Part shown: in pieces, positions 9,471-18,061 of the stretch
Numbering within the stretch: the stretch's first letter is position 1
How the letters are laid out: each line of letters starts with the position of its first letter
NCBI RefSeq assembly: GCF_021513235.1
Contig: NZ_CP090976.1
Span: forward strand, 558,001-622,000
Origin: Kaistella sp. 97-N-M2
GTDB lineage: Bacteria; Bacteroidota; Bacteroidia; Flavobacteriales; Weeksellaceae
DNA length: 64,000 nucleotides
Reading direction: 5' to 3'
The notes under the pieces: generated by a model
What the model saw: only the letters and a program-made list of their open reading frames with translations
The model's database searches: none
What the model was told of the DNA's origin: nothing
Position numbers and translations under genes: made by a program

Positions 9471-9533
9471 AAAAGTTATATAAGAAAATGCAAAAGTTGT
9501 ATAAGTTAATTATATTTGTACGTATAAAATACG
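9471..9533 (+). promoter_or_regulatory. Promoter and candidate operator of the toxin-antitoxin operon
   Basis: A direct repeat AAAAGTTATATAAG (9471-9484) / AAAAGTTGTATAAG (9492-9505) has a 21-bp period, two helical turns. A Bacteroidetes -7 element TATATTTG follows at 9511-9518. A small palindrome CGTAT-AAA-ATACG lies at 9521-9533, just before the antitoxin ATG at 9536. This is the expected layout for autoregulation by a toxin-antitoxin complex; binding is inferred. Confidence 0.5.
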
Positions 9534-9535
9534 GT

Positions 9536-9790
9536 ATGGATTCAAAACTCACCCTTAAACTTAATGAGAAAGTTATTGATCGTGCAAAAAAATATGCTGC
9601 CAATAAAAAATTGAGTTTATCAAGATTAGTTGAAAATTATTTGGACTCGTTAACTCGGGAACAGAACGGTGATTTTGAAATTTCTCCGTTCGTGAAAAGT
9701 ATGTCGAGCGGTAGAAGCGTTCCGGCCGATGTAGATTTTAAAACTTTAAGAGAAGAGTACACTGACCATTTAGATCAAAAATATCAATAA
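9536..9790 (+). CDS. Antitoxin of a PIN-domain toxin-antitoxin pair (DUF6364-like)
   Basis: A small 84-residue protein beginning MDSKLTLKLNEKVIDRAKKY. The first 45 residues look like a ribbon-helix-helix DNA-binding domain (beta strand SKLTLKLN, then two helices with SLSRLVENYL), as in the DUF6364 antitoxins. The C-terminal half is the likely toxin-binding tail. The stop codon overlaps the region just before the toxin ATG (one-base gap), a standard antitoxin-toxin arrangement. An upstream in-frame start exists at 9488 but would span the promoter. Confidence 0.8.
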   Translation: MDSKLTLKLNEKVIDRAKKYAANKKLSLSRLVENYLDSLTREQNGDFEISPFVKSMSSGRSVPADVDFKTLREEYTDHLDQKYQ

Positions 9791-9791
9791 A

Positions 9792-10208
9792 ATGCAAAAG
9801 GTATTTCTGGATACAAATATAGTCCTTGATTTTCTCGGAGAAAGGGAGAATTATTATGAACCTGCCGCAAAAATTTTGACGTTGGCTGATCAGAAGAAAA
9901 TTCAGATATATACCTCTGCTACTTCAATTTCCAATACTTACTATATTCTGTCAAAATTTGAAAATTCGAAAATGGCCATGGAAAAAATTCGCAGATTTAA
10001 AGTTCTTTGTTTTATTACCGTGATGGATGAGGAAGTAGTAGAAAAGGCGGTCAACTCCAGTTTCAGGGATTTTGAAGATGCGCTGCAATATTTTAGTGCA
10101 ATAGCTTCGAACTGTGAAATAATTATTACACGAAATGAGAAAGATTTCAAAAACGCCCTAATTCCCGTGATGAATGGGGAAAGTTATTTGGAAACTTTGA
10201 AACGGTAA
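9792..10208 (+). CDS. PIN-domain ribonuclease toxin (VapC-like)
   Basis: 138 residues with the PIN-domain acidic residues in order: Asp in FLDTNIVLDFL at the N terminus, a mid-protein Glu region, Asp in DFEDALQYFSA, and the late ITRNEKDF motif. PIN toxins are Mg-dependent endoribonucleases that typically cut tRNA or rRNA. It follows the antitoxin by one base. Target specificity cannot be read from sequence. Confidence 0.85.
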   Translation: MQKVFLDTNIVLDFLGERENYYEPAAKILTLADQKKIQIYTSATSISNTYYILSKFENSKMAMEKIRRFKVLCFITVMDEEVVEKAVNSSFRDFEDALQYFSAIASNCEIIITRNEKDFKNALIPVMNGESYLETLKR

Positions 10209-10266
10209 ACAGCTGTTATAAAAAATTGCCGATCACCAAAACTTCTTTTATTTAACACGAAATCGC

Positions 10267-10346
10267 GCGCCCCGACCTGAGTGGAGCTCTTTTTGTGAGG
10301 AGGCACGACGAGCAAAAAAGCGGGAACGGAGGGCGGAAAAAGGCGC
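10267..10346. repeat. GC-rich imperfect palindrome, possible dispersed intergenic element
   Basis: A stretch of much higher GC than its surroundings folds as a long imperfect hairpin. The outer arms are GCGCC (10267-10271) and GGCGC (10342-10346), the middle arms CCGACCT and AGGGCGG, and the inner arms centre on CTTTTTG and CAAAAAAG around a GAGGAGGCACGACGAG loop. I recall similar GC-rich GAGGAGGCACGACGA sequences between genes in other Bacteroidetes, but no second copy is visible in this window. Confidence 0.45.
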
Positions 10347-10363
10347 CCCAATAAAAATTAATC

Positions 10364-10690
10364 CTAAATATATTTCCAAAAACTCCAGATTTTTCTGGTT
10401 TCCAGATAATTGAAATCGTCTTCCATAGCGTACGCTTCGCGCTCAAAAGAAATGGATTTATAGGCGAGAAAAGCATCTTTTAATTTGAAAAAGTGGTAGT
10501 AATATTCGATCACGTACCAGATGTAAAAGAAAATAACTAAAAGTTCCGCCTGCTGACGCAGGTGTATTTTTTCGTGATTGACGAGGACCGGATCCTGACA
10601 ATATTCGGGCTTGCGCAAAATGATGAGCGGGAAAAGGGTGATCCCTGAAATTTTTGTATTTTTGAGAAGTCTTTGCCAAATCACGATCAT
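10364..10690 (-). CDS. Conserved membrane-associated protein with an HEKIHxRQ motif, function unknown
   Basis: 108 residues. After a short hydrophobic N-terminal segment (ISGITLFPLIIL) comes VLVNHEKIHLRQQAE, an HExxH-type motif resembling the active-site helix of M56/BlaR-like membrane peptidases. A transmembrane segment follows (LLVIFFYIWYVIEYYYHFF), then a basic and acidic tail with SFEREAYAMEDD. A downstream Glu in SFERE could be a third metal ligand. The length is far shorter than M56 proteins, so this is either a minimal relative or an unrelated protein. It is divergent from the DUF5522 gene. Confidence 0.6.
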   Translation of the reverse strand: MIVIWQRLLKNTKISGITLFPLIILRKPEYCQDPVLVNHEKIHLRQQAELLVIFFYIWYVIEYYYHFFKLKDAFLAYKSISFEREAYAMEDDFNYLETRKIWSFWKYI

Positions 10691-10726
10691 GAAACAAAGA
10701 TATTAATTTCGGGAAACCTGATTTAA

Positions 10727-10930
<204 letters not shown>

Positions 10931-10954
10931 ATTAATTATACAAATACACCTATC

Positions 10955-11488
10955 ATGAGCAAAAGATATATCTTACTTTTATTGGCTTCGGCGACGTTGG
11001 GACTGGCTTCCTGCAGCCCTTTTCAGGTGAAATCTGATTACGCGGAAACCGCAAACTTTAACGAATATAAAACCTACAAATTGCGGGTTGACGATTTGAA
11101 AATGAACGACATCGATCAGGATCGTGTTCTGAACGAAGTATCAAAGCAACTGAAAATGAAAGGTTTGAGTGTGGCTGATAATCCGGATTTGATTGTGAAC
11201 GTGAAAGCGAATCATAAAAAAATTCAGGACATTCAGGGCTCGAGACCTTACGGAATGTACGGCTGGGGCGGACCTTTTGGTTGGGGCGTGGGCATGAACC
11301 GAACCTGGACTTCCAACTATAACCAGGGCGCTTTAATCCTGGATCTGATTGATGCAAAAAGTCAAAAATTGGTTTGGCAAGGCATTGGAAGCGGCATTTC
11401 TGTAGATTCGCCGAAGTCCAAACAGAAACAGATTCCGGAAATCGTAGCCGAAATTATGGCGAACTATCCGCCGAACAGAATGAAATAA
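10955..11488 (+). CDS. DUF4136 lipoprotein
   Basis: 177-residue lipoprotein with a signal peptide and lipobox LASC at about residue 22. The body matches DUF4136: an early FNEYKTYKL block, then LNEVSKQLKMKGLSV, NPDLIVNVKA and, towards the end, LILDLIDAKSQKLVWQG. The Gly/Trp-rich insert PYGMYGWGGPFGWG is common in this family. It is predicted to be anchored in the outer membrane; its function is unknown. A strong terminator follows. Confidence 0.85.
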   Translation: MSKRYILLLLASATLGLASCSPFQVKSDYAETANFNEYKTYKLRVDDLKMNDIDQDRVLNEVSKQLKMKGLSVADNPDLIVNVKANHKKIQDIQGSRPYGMYGWGGPFGWGVGMNRTWTSNYNQGALILDLIDAKSQKLVWQGIGSGISVDSPKSKQKQIPEIVAEIMANYPPNRMK

Positions 11489-11505
11489 TTTACATTTTTA
11501 ATAGT

Positions 11506-11537
11506 AAAAAAGACTGCAGCGCTGCAGTCTTTTTTTT
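11506..11537 (+). terminator. Intrinsic terminator after the DUF4136 gene
   Basis: A perfect palindrome, AAGACTGCAGC directly followed by GCTGCAGTCTT and a run of T residues. The A-run on the other side makes it potentially active in both directions. Confidence 0.9.
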
Positions 11538-11725
11538 TGACTATAAAACTTCGGTTCTTTAAAGTGCAAGTCACAGAAATTTAGCAGAAAACGAAATTCA
11601 TTAAGAGTTTTTAGACTATTTATATGAACAACTTTACTGAAAAAAATTAGAGGATTGAAATCTTTAATTTCTTAGAAAAAAGCCACTCGAAAGCGACTTT
11701 TAATTTTCTGAAAACTTTTAAAATT

Positions 11726-13369
11726 TTATTTTCCAACCACTTCCGTAATTGGGTTTCCAATATTCCCACTTGGAAACTGAATGTGCAACAACGCAGATAA
11801 AGTAGGCGCAATATCGGTCATATTATAATCTTTATTGCTTTCGCCGTTTTTAATTCCCCAACCCATAAAAATTAAAGGAATATGCGAATCGTAAGAATTC
11901 CAGGCGCCGTGCGTGGTTCCGAGTTTCGAATAACTTGGCAGCCACGAATCATGAAAAATAATCTGAATATCGCCACTGCGTTGCCAGTTGTAACCGTTCA
12001 TAATCCGCGTTTTAATCGGTTCGGGAATAGATGACGAGCCGGCCTTTTTCATATCCACCGCAAATAAAACCGACTTGTCTTTGTTTAAACGATCAATAAG
12101 AAATTTTTTAACCATTTCTGCATCCAACTTTTTATCGGCGATAACCTGATCGTTCAAATAAACCTGATTATTCGAGACATCGGTGACAAGTTTATCGGCT
12201 CCAAATTGATCTTTCAGCGATTGGTTAAAATCTTTTTTAGCCGATTCTCCATAAAAACCGGTGGGCATTTTATGTTCCTGCATAAAACCTTCGGAATGCG
12301 CTCCGCCATGATCTGCAGAAAGGAAAACAGTATACTGCCCCTTTCCTACTTTGGCATCTAAAAATTTAAAAAACTCCGCCAGATCCCGGTCTAAGCGTAA
12401 ATAAACATCTTCTACTTCGATAGAATTGGGTCCGAATTTATGGCCGGCGTAATCCGTAGAAGCTAAATTGACGGCAAGAAAATCGGTAACGGCGTCGGCG
12501 CCTAACATTTCTCCGTTGACGGCGGCCTCGGCAACTTTTAAAGTCAAGGTATTTCCAAACGGAGTTGAACGGATGTGGTCTCTCTTCAACTGATAGTCTG
12601 CGGCGAGATTAGTGTAAGGAAAAGTTGGGGTTTTCGCACTCCCCAAAAGACCTTCCCATGGCGAATTGTCGGGAGAACTTTCCGTATACTGATCAATGGG
12701 AAGCAAAGTGTTCCACCCATTTTTTACGAGATCATCGCCGACTTTTTTGCTGTTGAAGTCATTAACCCATTTCGGTAAAGCGTTCATATAATAGGTACTC
12801 GTAACAAAATTTCCCGTGGTGTCGTCGTACCAGTAAGCACCTGTGGGATTGTGACCCGCAGGAAGTATGGAAGCGCGGTCTTTTAAAGAAACACCGACCA
12901 CTTTTGACTGAAAATTGGTAGCGAGACGAAGTTCATCGGTAATGGTGGTGGACCATAAATTCCTGGGCGACTGATTGCCGACTCTTTCATCGGTCGTTCC
13001 CACGGGTTTTACGCTGTCGTCGGCCGTGCAATAAACATCTTTGCCGGTAGATTTATCGTACCAGTCGTTCCCGGCGATGCCATGAATGGCCGGAACGGAA
13101 CCGGTGTAAATCGTGGTGTGTCCGACCGCAGTATACGTCGGGACATAATTGATGTGAACATTATTGAGGGAATAGCCCTCTTTGAGCATTCTTTTGAAAC
13201 CGTCATTCTGGTATTTCTCATAATACCGGTAGAGATAATCCCACCGCATTTGATCCACAACCAGCCCAACAACAAGTTTTGGTCTTTCAAGCTGCGCGGA
13301 TTTGTTTTTTTGAGCCTGAAAGCCGGTTGACAAAACAGCAACCAAAACGACGCCTAATTTTTTGAACAT
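11726..13369 (-). CDS. pafA: Alkaline phosphatase, PafA type
   Basis: A 547-residue secreted phosphatase with an N-terminal signal peptide (MFKKLGVVLVAVLSTGFQAQ). It belongs to the type I phosphodiesterase/AP superfamily. Visible features are the metal Asp in GLVVDQMRWDY, the Thr nucleophile in TYTAVGHTTIYTG, the SLKDR motif (the Lys and Arg that bind phosphate in Elizabethkingia PafA) and the later metal motif SADHGGAHSE. PafA removes phosphate from diverse phosphomonoesters independently of phosphate starvation. The predicted location is the periplasm or outer membrane. Confidence 0.9.
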   Translation of the reverse strand: MFKKLGVVLVAVLSTGFQAQKNKSAQLERPKLVVGLVVDQMRWDYLYRYYEKYQNDGFKRMLKEGYSLNNVHINYVPTYTAVGHTTIYTGSVPAIHGIAGNDWYDKSTGKDVYCTADDSVKPVGTTDERVGNQSPRNLWSTTITDELRLATNFQSKVVGVSLKDRASILPAGHNPTGAYWYDDTTGNFVTSTYYMNALPKWVNDFNSKKVGDDLVKNGWNTLLPIDQYTESSPDNSPWEGLLGSAKTPTFPYTNLAADYQLKRDHIRSTPFGNTLTLKVAEAAVNGEMLGADAVTDFLAVNLASTDYAGHKFGPNSIEVEDVYLRLDRDLAEFFKFLDAKVGKGQYTVFLSADHGGAHSEGFMQEHKMPTGFYGESAKKDFNQSLKDQFGADKLVTDVSNNQVYLNDQVIADKKLDAEMVKKFLIDRLNKDKSVLFAVDMKKAGSSSIPEPIKTRIMNGYNWQRSGDIQIIFHDSWLPSYSKLGTTHGAWNSYDSHIPLIFMGWGIKNGESNKDYNMTDIAPTLSALLHIQFPSGNIGNPITEVVGK

Positions 13370-13787
13370 AATTACAATTTAAATTTTACAGGATGATTTG
13401 ATGTTCAAATTTACGGGTTTAATTTCAGACGTGAAAAATGTGGGCAGCGCGAAAGTGCTTTTGACGAGGGATTTTCAACATCTTAGGAAAAACATAACTT
13501 CAAATTAGATCCGATCGGACTGAACTCGTTTTTTGGATCTGCTGAAAAAAGCTTATTCGCTGGCAGAATTCAATAAAAGCAGATTTATTTCCGGAACTAA
13601 ACTACTTCATAGCGCAAAAAAACGCACCTTCGAAAAGGTGCGTTACGTATGATAACATCGATGTAATTAAAAATTTAAAATATCCAATCTCAAAGGGCTT
13701 CACCATTTGCTATTGATGTCGCCACTTCGTTTCTTGATGGAATTTGCTAAGGATTCGCCACTTCTCGGCTCACCGAAATTCTTTCTG
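13370..13787. other. Intergenic region between pafA and mdh
   Basis: About 420 bases. The only structured element is the terminator near 13615-13646. I see no convincing gene; the last ~100 bp have slightly higher GC than the middle. Confidence 0.5.
13615..13646 (-). terminator. Intrinsic terminator, minus strand, downstream of mdh
   Basis: Stem AACGCACCTT / AAGGTGCGTT with a 4-base loop, and a T-run on the minus-strand side. It lies about 140 bp beyond the mdh stop. Confidence 0.75.
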
Positions 13788-14714
13788 CTAGAATTTCAAA
13801 TCACCATTCACTTCACGCACGGCTTTTGCCGCAGTTGCGAATTTTTCTTTTTCCGCGTCGGTTAAACTGATCTCTACAATTTTCTCAACACCATTTTTGC
13901 CGATAATTGCAGGAACGCCCAAACAGATATCGCTTTCGCCATATTCACCATCCAACATTAATGAACACGGAATCATTTTTTTGTGATCACAAAGAATAGC
14001 CTGCACCATTACAGAAACCGCTGCACCCGGTGCGTACCAGGCAGATGTTCCCAACAGTTTGGTTAAAGTTGCACCGCCAACTTTCGTTTCTTCGGCAACA
14101 TGATTTTGCTGTGCTTCGTCCAAGAATTCAGTTACCGGAACTCCATTTCTCGTTGCTTTCGTCATTAACGGAAGCATTCCTGTATCGCTGTGTGCCGCGA
14201 TTACCATTCCGTCAACATCAGAAATTGGACATTCTAAAGCTTCGGCTAAACGGTATTTAAAACGCGCAGAATCTAAAGCTCCGCCCATTCCAATGATTTG
14301 ATTTGTTGGTAACCCGGAAGTTTTGTGCACCAAATACGCCATCGTATCCATTGGATTGGAAACCACGATGATGATGACCTCCGGCGAATGTTTTACCAGA
14401 TTTGCAGTAACATCTTTTACAATTCCGGCGTTGATTCCGATGAGTTCTTCACGCGTCATTCCGGGTTTTCTCGGAATTCCGGAAGTGATTACGGCTACTT
14501 TTGAGCCGGCGGTTTTGCTGTAATCGCCGGTTGTTCCGGTAATTTTGGTGTCGAAACCGTTCAGAGAAGCGGTCTGCATTAAATCCATGGCTTTCCCTTC
14601 GGCAAAACCTTCTTTAATATCTACTAACACAACTTCTGCGGCGAAATTCTTCATCGCAATGTATTCCGCGCAACTCGCGCCAACTGCTCCTGCTCCTACT
14701 ACGGTAACTTTCAT
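13788..14714 (-). CDS. mdh: Malate dehydrogenase
   Basis: TCA-cycle enzyme interconverting malate and oxaloacetate with NAD. 308 residues of the LDH-like MDH class. The Rossmann loop is VGAGAVGASCAEY. The mobile loop contains GIPRKPGMTREELIG with the substrate-binding Arg residues. The catalytic His is in AAHSDTGMLP, and VVSNPMDTMAYLV is the conserved NAD-site strand. The leader upstream is unusual (three consecutive mini-ORFs, described separately). Confidence 0.95.
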   Translation of the reverse strand: MKVTVVGAGAVGASCAEYIAMKNFAAEVVLVDIKEGFAEGKAMDLMQTASLNGFDTKITGTTGDYSKTAGSKVAVITSGIPRKPGMTREELIGINAGIVKDVTANLVKHSPEVIIIVVSNPMDTMAYLVHKTSGLPTNQIIGMGGALDSARFKYRLAEALECPISDVDGMVIAAHSDTGMLPLMTKATRNGVPVTEFLDEAQQNHVAEETKVGGATLTKLLGTSAWYAPGAAVSVMVQAILCDHKKMIPCSLMLDGEYGESDICLGVPAIIGKNGVEKIVEISLTDAEKEKFATAAKAVREVNGDLKF

Positions 14715-14724
14715 ATCTGTTTAT

Positions 14725-14861
14725 TTATTGATTTTTTAAAGGTGATATGGAAACTTTCGTTTTCATATAATTTATTTGTTCGATTTTACTTGAAATATGA
14801 AGACCAATGTTTTCATATCTGTTATTTATTTAAATGATGCCGCGAAAAGCCGCGCCTCCAT
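14725..14861 (-). promoter_or_regulatory. mdh leader with three consecutive mini-ORFs, two resembling copies of the mdh start
   Basis: Reading the minus strand from the putative promoter towards mdh there are three mini-ORFs: 14861-14826 (MEARLFAASFK), 14816-14772 (MKTLVFIFQVKSNK) and 14766-14725 (MKTKVSISPLKNQ). Each stops 5-10 bp before the next ATG, the last just before the mdh ATG at 14714. The plus-strand block TTTCATAT recurs at 14709, 14761 and 14811, spaced 52 and 50 bp, so the last two mini-ORFs look like diverged tandem duplicates of the mdh start. No function is known; leader-peptide control or simple duplication are both possible. Confidence 0.45.
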
Positions 14862-14881
14862 TTGAATATTTTCTTAAAAGT

Positions 14882-14889
14882 CAAATTTA
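14882..14889 (-). promoter_or_regulatory. Putative mdh promoter, -7 element
   Basis: On the minus strand the sequence reads TAAATTTG, matching TAnnTTTG. A TTG lies about 20 bp further upstream, in line with the Bacteroidetes -33 spacing. The implied leader is about 160 nt and contains the mini-ORFs. Confidence 0.45.
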
Positions 14890-15016
14890 CGAAATGCTAA
14901 AGTTTTGAGCAATTATTGTTTACTATTAATATTTTGAACGGCAACCGATTTAAATGTTGCATCACCCTCATCGTTTTTTATTACCTTAAATCAAGAATTT
15001 CTGTAGGATTAAGTCC
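14890..15016. other. Remaining mdh/cysE intergenic sequence
   Basis: AT-rich, without a further gene or repeat. It is part of a 329-bp gap whose left half is the mdh leader and whose right end carries the cysE promoter. Confidence 0.4.
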
Positions 15017-15024
15017 TAAATTTG
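15017..15024 (+). promoter_or_regulatory. Putative cysE promoter, -7 element
   Basis: TAAATTTG matches TAnnTTTG and lies 19 bp before the cysE ATG, implying a very short leader. No good -33 element is seen. Confidence 0.4.
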
Positions 15025-15043
15025 TTTCAAATTTAAAAATCCG

Positions 15044-15859
15044 ATGAGTTTCGCGAACCATTTGCACAGCGGTTACCAGAGCCGAAAATACGATATCGAC
15101 AAGAAAAAGATCGAAGACTTTATCGACCGTTTATTTCGTTTCATCTTTTTTCTGGAATATCAGCAATGTTCCGAACTCGCAGATATTGAGCTCCGCCTGA
15201 ATCATTTTAAAAGGGAATTTAAGGAAATCCTGTCTTCGGTGACGCAGGAAAACGAAAGCATTAAAACAGAAAAATTTTTCGAAAGTTTCCCAGAAATTTA
15301 TCACCTGCTAGAAAATGATGCAAAAACCATCGTTGATAACGATCCGGCGGCGCAAAGCATGGAAGAAGTAATGTTTTCCTACCCCGGATTTTTCGCGATT
15401 GCCGTCTACCGTTTTGCACACGAACTTTACAGAAGCAAAATCCCGCTGATCCCCAGAATCTGGACGGAATTTGCGCACAACAAAACAGGCATCGACATTA
15501 ATCCCGGCGCCCAAATCGGCCGGAACTTCTTTATCGATCATGGAACGGGAATTGTTATCGGAGAGACAGCCATCATTGGAAATAACGTGAAAATTTATCA
15601 GGGCGTGACGTTGGGCGCACTGTATGTGACGAAAAATTTACAGAATATAACGCGGCATCCAACCATTGAAGATCATGTGGTGATTTACGCGAACGCCACG
15701 ATTCTCGGCGGCGATACGGTGATTGGAGAAAATACGGTAATTGGCGGAAACGTTTGGATCACGGAAAGTGTTGCACCGAATTCGGTAGTTTTTCATAAAG
15801 GTCAGGTGACGGTAAAAAATAAATTCCCCACAGATGAACCAATTATCTTCAGCATTTAA
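15044..15859 (+). CDS. cysE: Serine O-acetyltransferase
   Basis: Transfers acetyl from acetyl-CoA to serine, giving O-acetylserine for cysteine synthesis. 271 residues: a helical N-terminal part (1-130), then a left-handed beta-helix of hexapeptide repeats (about 150-250). Active-site blocks include DIHPGAQIG-like DINPGAQIG, FIDHGTGIVIGE, and VTLGALY with ITRHPTIEDHV. The cysteine synthase gene follows 130 bp downstream on the same strand, so the pair supplies the whole serine-to-cysteine route. Confidence 0.93.
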   Translation: MSFANHLHSGYQSRKYDIDKKKIEDFIDRLFRFIFFLEYQQCSELADIELRLNHFKREFKEILSSVTQENESIKTEKFFESFPEIYHLLENDAKTIVDNDPAAQSMEEVMFSYPGFFAIAVYRFAHELYRSKIPLIPRIWTEFAHNKTGIDINPGAQIGRNFFIDHGTGIVIGETAIIGNNVKIYQGVTLGALYVTKNLQNITRHPTIEDHVVIYANATILGGDTVIGENTVIGGNVWITESVAPNSVVFHKGQVTVKNKFPTDEPIIFSI

Positions 15860-15989
15860 AAACTAATACTAATTCATGGCGTGAATGATCGCTTTTACGC
15901 ATCAAAAGAAAAAAAGACTGAAATACCCGCCAGACTCAAAATAATTCCAGGCAGAAAACTTTGCCTAAAAATAATTTAAAAATCAATTT

Positions 15990-16919
15990 ATGAAACTGAA
16001 TAATATTTTAGAAGCCATTGGCAACACCCCGGCCGTGAGACTGAATAAAATTTTTCCGGACCACGAAGTCTGGATGAAACTTGAAAAGCAAAATCCCGGC
16101 GGAAGCATCAAAGACAGAATTGCTTTGGCGATGATCGAAAAGGCCGAAAAAGACGGAAAAATTAATAAAGACACCCTTATCATCGAACCTACTTCCGGAA
16201 ATACGGGCGTCGGCTTGGCCATGGTTTGTGCGGTAAAAGGCTACAAACTAGTTCTCGTAATGCCGGAAAGCATGAGTGTGGAACGCAGAAAACTCATGAG
16301 TTCGTACGGCGCTCAATTTGTTTTGACGCCAAAAGAGAAAGGAACTTCCGGTGCCATCGCGAAGGCTGCGGAAATGGCAGTAGCAATAGAAAATTCCTGG
16401 ATTCCGCAGCAGTTTGAAAACGATGCAAATCCTGAAATTCATGCAAAAACAACCGCACAGGAAATCCTAGAAGATTTTCCCGAGGGTTTCGATTATCACA
16501 TCACCGGCGTTGGAACGGGCGGACATATTTCCGCGGTGACCGAAGTTCTAAAAAAGAAATTCCCCAAACTGAAAAGTTATGCCGTAGAGCCGAAAGATTC
16601 GCCGGTTATTTCGGGCGGAAGTCCGGGACCCCATCCATTGCAGGGAATTGGCGCAGGTTTCATCCCGAAAAATCTGAACACCGACATCCTGGACGGCACC
16701 ATTGAAGTCGAAAAAGAGAAAGCTTTTGAATTCACGAAAAGACTGGCCGAGGAGGAAGGAATTTTGGGCGGAATTTCGACGGGCGCTTCTTTGGCTGCCA
16801 TCACGAAAAAATTGGGAGACATTCCGAAAGGCTCGAAAATCCTGACGTTCAATTACGATACAGGCGAAAGATATTGGTCTGTTGACGGCTTGTTTGAAGA
16901 GAATCTTTACAAAGAGTAA
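15990..16919 (+). CDS. cysK: Cysteine synthase (O-acetylserine sulfhydrylase)
   Basis: PLP enzyme joining O-acetylserine and sulfide to cysteine. 309 residues with the PLP Lys in PGGSIKDR, the substrate loop [10 protein letters not shown], the phosphate-binding GVGTGGHI and the late GGISTGASL motif. It could be named cysM in some systems; the two are not separable here. It follows cysE on the same strand, probably as one transcription unit. Confidence 0.93.
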   Translation: MKLNNILEAIGNTPAVRLNKIFPDHEVWMKLEKQNPGGSIKDRIALAMIEKAEKDGKINKDTLIIEPTSGNTGVGLAMVCAVKGYKLVLVMPESMSVERRKLMSSYGAQFVLTPKEKGTSGAIAKAAEMAVAIENSWIPQQFENDANPEIHAKTTAQEILEDFPEGFDYHITGVGTGGHISAVTEVLKKKFPKLKSYAVEPKDSPVISGGSPGPHPLQGIGAGFIPKNLNTDILDGTIEVEKEKAFEFTKRLAEEEGILGGISTGASLAAITKKLGDIPKGSKILTFNYDTGERYWSVDGLFEENLYKE

Positions 16920-17183
16920 AAATTTATATTTGCTTTGAAAAATCTTTTTATGTAATTTTAAACACATTAGGCATATTAGATTCCTCTTTGTTGATGGTAA
17001 TAAATCGTAATTTCGGATTTGTTTAGCTCATGTGAACTGATGTGACTTATAATTTTCAATCTTAATCTGCGGTTGTGGTTATAAAGACTACCAACATCAA
17101 TTTTAGACTAAGTTTAATTTTTATTGAATTTAAAAGGTTGGAGAAGCCTCTCATGAAAGTTTTGATCTTCAGAGAATAAAAAT

Positions 17184-17212
17184 GAAAATCCTGCACGTGC
17201 AGGATTTTTTTA
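17184..17212. terminator. Bidirectional terminator next to the nei stop codon
   Basis: Palindrome AAATCCTGCAC / GTGCAGGATTT with T-runs on both sides. The plus-side T-run overlaps the nei stop codon. It mainly serves nei on the minus strand, since cysK ends 265 bp to the left. Confidence 0.8.
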
Positions 17213-17941
17213 TTGATACAGTTTCTGGCACTTTTCGCAAACGTAGGTTTTACGTTTTATTTTGCCCATTTCAGCGATTACAAGTTCGGTTTTATGTTTC
17301 GGGCAGGTCTTTTTGCCGTAAACCATGGCAGCTTCTTTCACGCCGCCGGTTTTTAAAAGAGCCAAAAATTCTTCCGCATAATCAACGACCATTTTCAAAA
17401 GGAAGACGAGCTTTTTCTCCGGAATCTCTTTCACAATACTTTGGGGATGAATTTTTGCGTGGTACAAAGTTTCGATGCGGATAATGTTGCCAACTCCTGC
17501 AAATATGTGCTGGTCCATCAACACGTCGCCAATCATTTCGTCGCCGTGATTCTCAAGTTCTTTCAAAATAAATTCCGGATCGAATTCCGGCTTTAAAATA
17601 TCGGTTTTAAAATTAAAATGATCGCTTGGTTTCCCTTCGTACAGTTTTGTTTTGGCCACATAAAAATTAATCTCCCCATCCGCAAAATGAAGGGAGAAAC
17701 TCGCGTTGACTTTCTTCCGTTTGTTCACCAACATGCTTCCAAACAAGCCTAAATGAACGCCAACAAAGAAATCTTTGAAGACGAACAGAAGATTTTTGCC
17801 GTACGTTTCGATATCAACCAATTTTATGTTGACGATTTTGGATTTGTCCATTTCGCCATAACCGGAGGCTTCGGAAACGGTTTTTCCTTTGTAACGCTGC
17901 AGTTTGTTTTTTAGAAAAAGTATCGATGGTCCTTCTGGCAT
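17210..17941 (-). CDS. nei: DNA glycosylase of the Fpg/Nei family (endonuclease VIII-like)
   Basis: Base-excision repair enzyme removing oxidised bases and cutting at the abasic site. 243 residues. The N-terminal catalytic Pro and Glu are present in MPEGPSILFL. A helix-two-turn-helix follows with GVGNIIRIETLYH. The C-terminal zinc finger reads CPKH then CEKC, with one His in place of a Cys, as in several bacterial Nei-like proteins. Substrate choice (purine or pyrimidine) is not certain. Confidence 0.87.
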   Translation of the reverse strand: MPEGPSILFLKNKLQRYKGKTVSEASGYGEMDKSKIVNIKLVDIETYGKNLLFVFKDFFVGVHLGLFGSMLVNKRKKVNASFSLHFADGEINFYVAKTKLYEGKPSDHFNFKTDILKPEFDPEFILKELENHGDEMIGDVLMDQHIFAGVGNIIRIETLYHAKIHPQSIVKEIPEKKLVFLLKMVVDYAEEFLALLKTGGVKEAAMVYGKKTCPKHKTELVIAEMGKIKRKTYVCEKCQKLYQ

Positions 17942-18061
17942 GGGGTTTTATTTAGTGATGAAAAAATTCCTGTAGAGCAATTACGTCTTATTAAAATATT
18001 TAATTTGGCTGACGCCGCAAGTTTCAAATTTACAAAAAGAACGTGGTTTCAAGCCGTTGCA

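Noticed and set aside
10252-10476. 74-codon open frame on the minus strand over the GC-rich hairpin
   Set aside because: It overlaps the structured element and the better-supported 108-residue gene, and its composition is unlike a protein.
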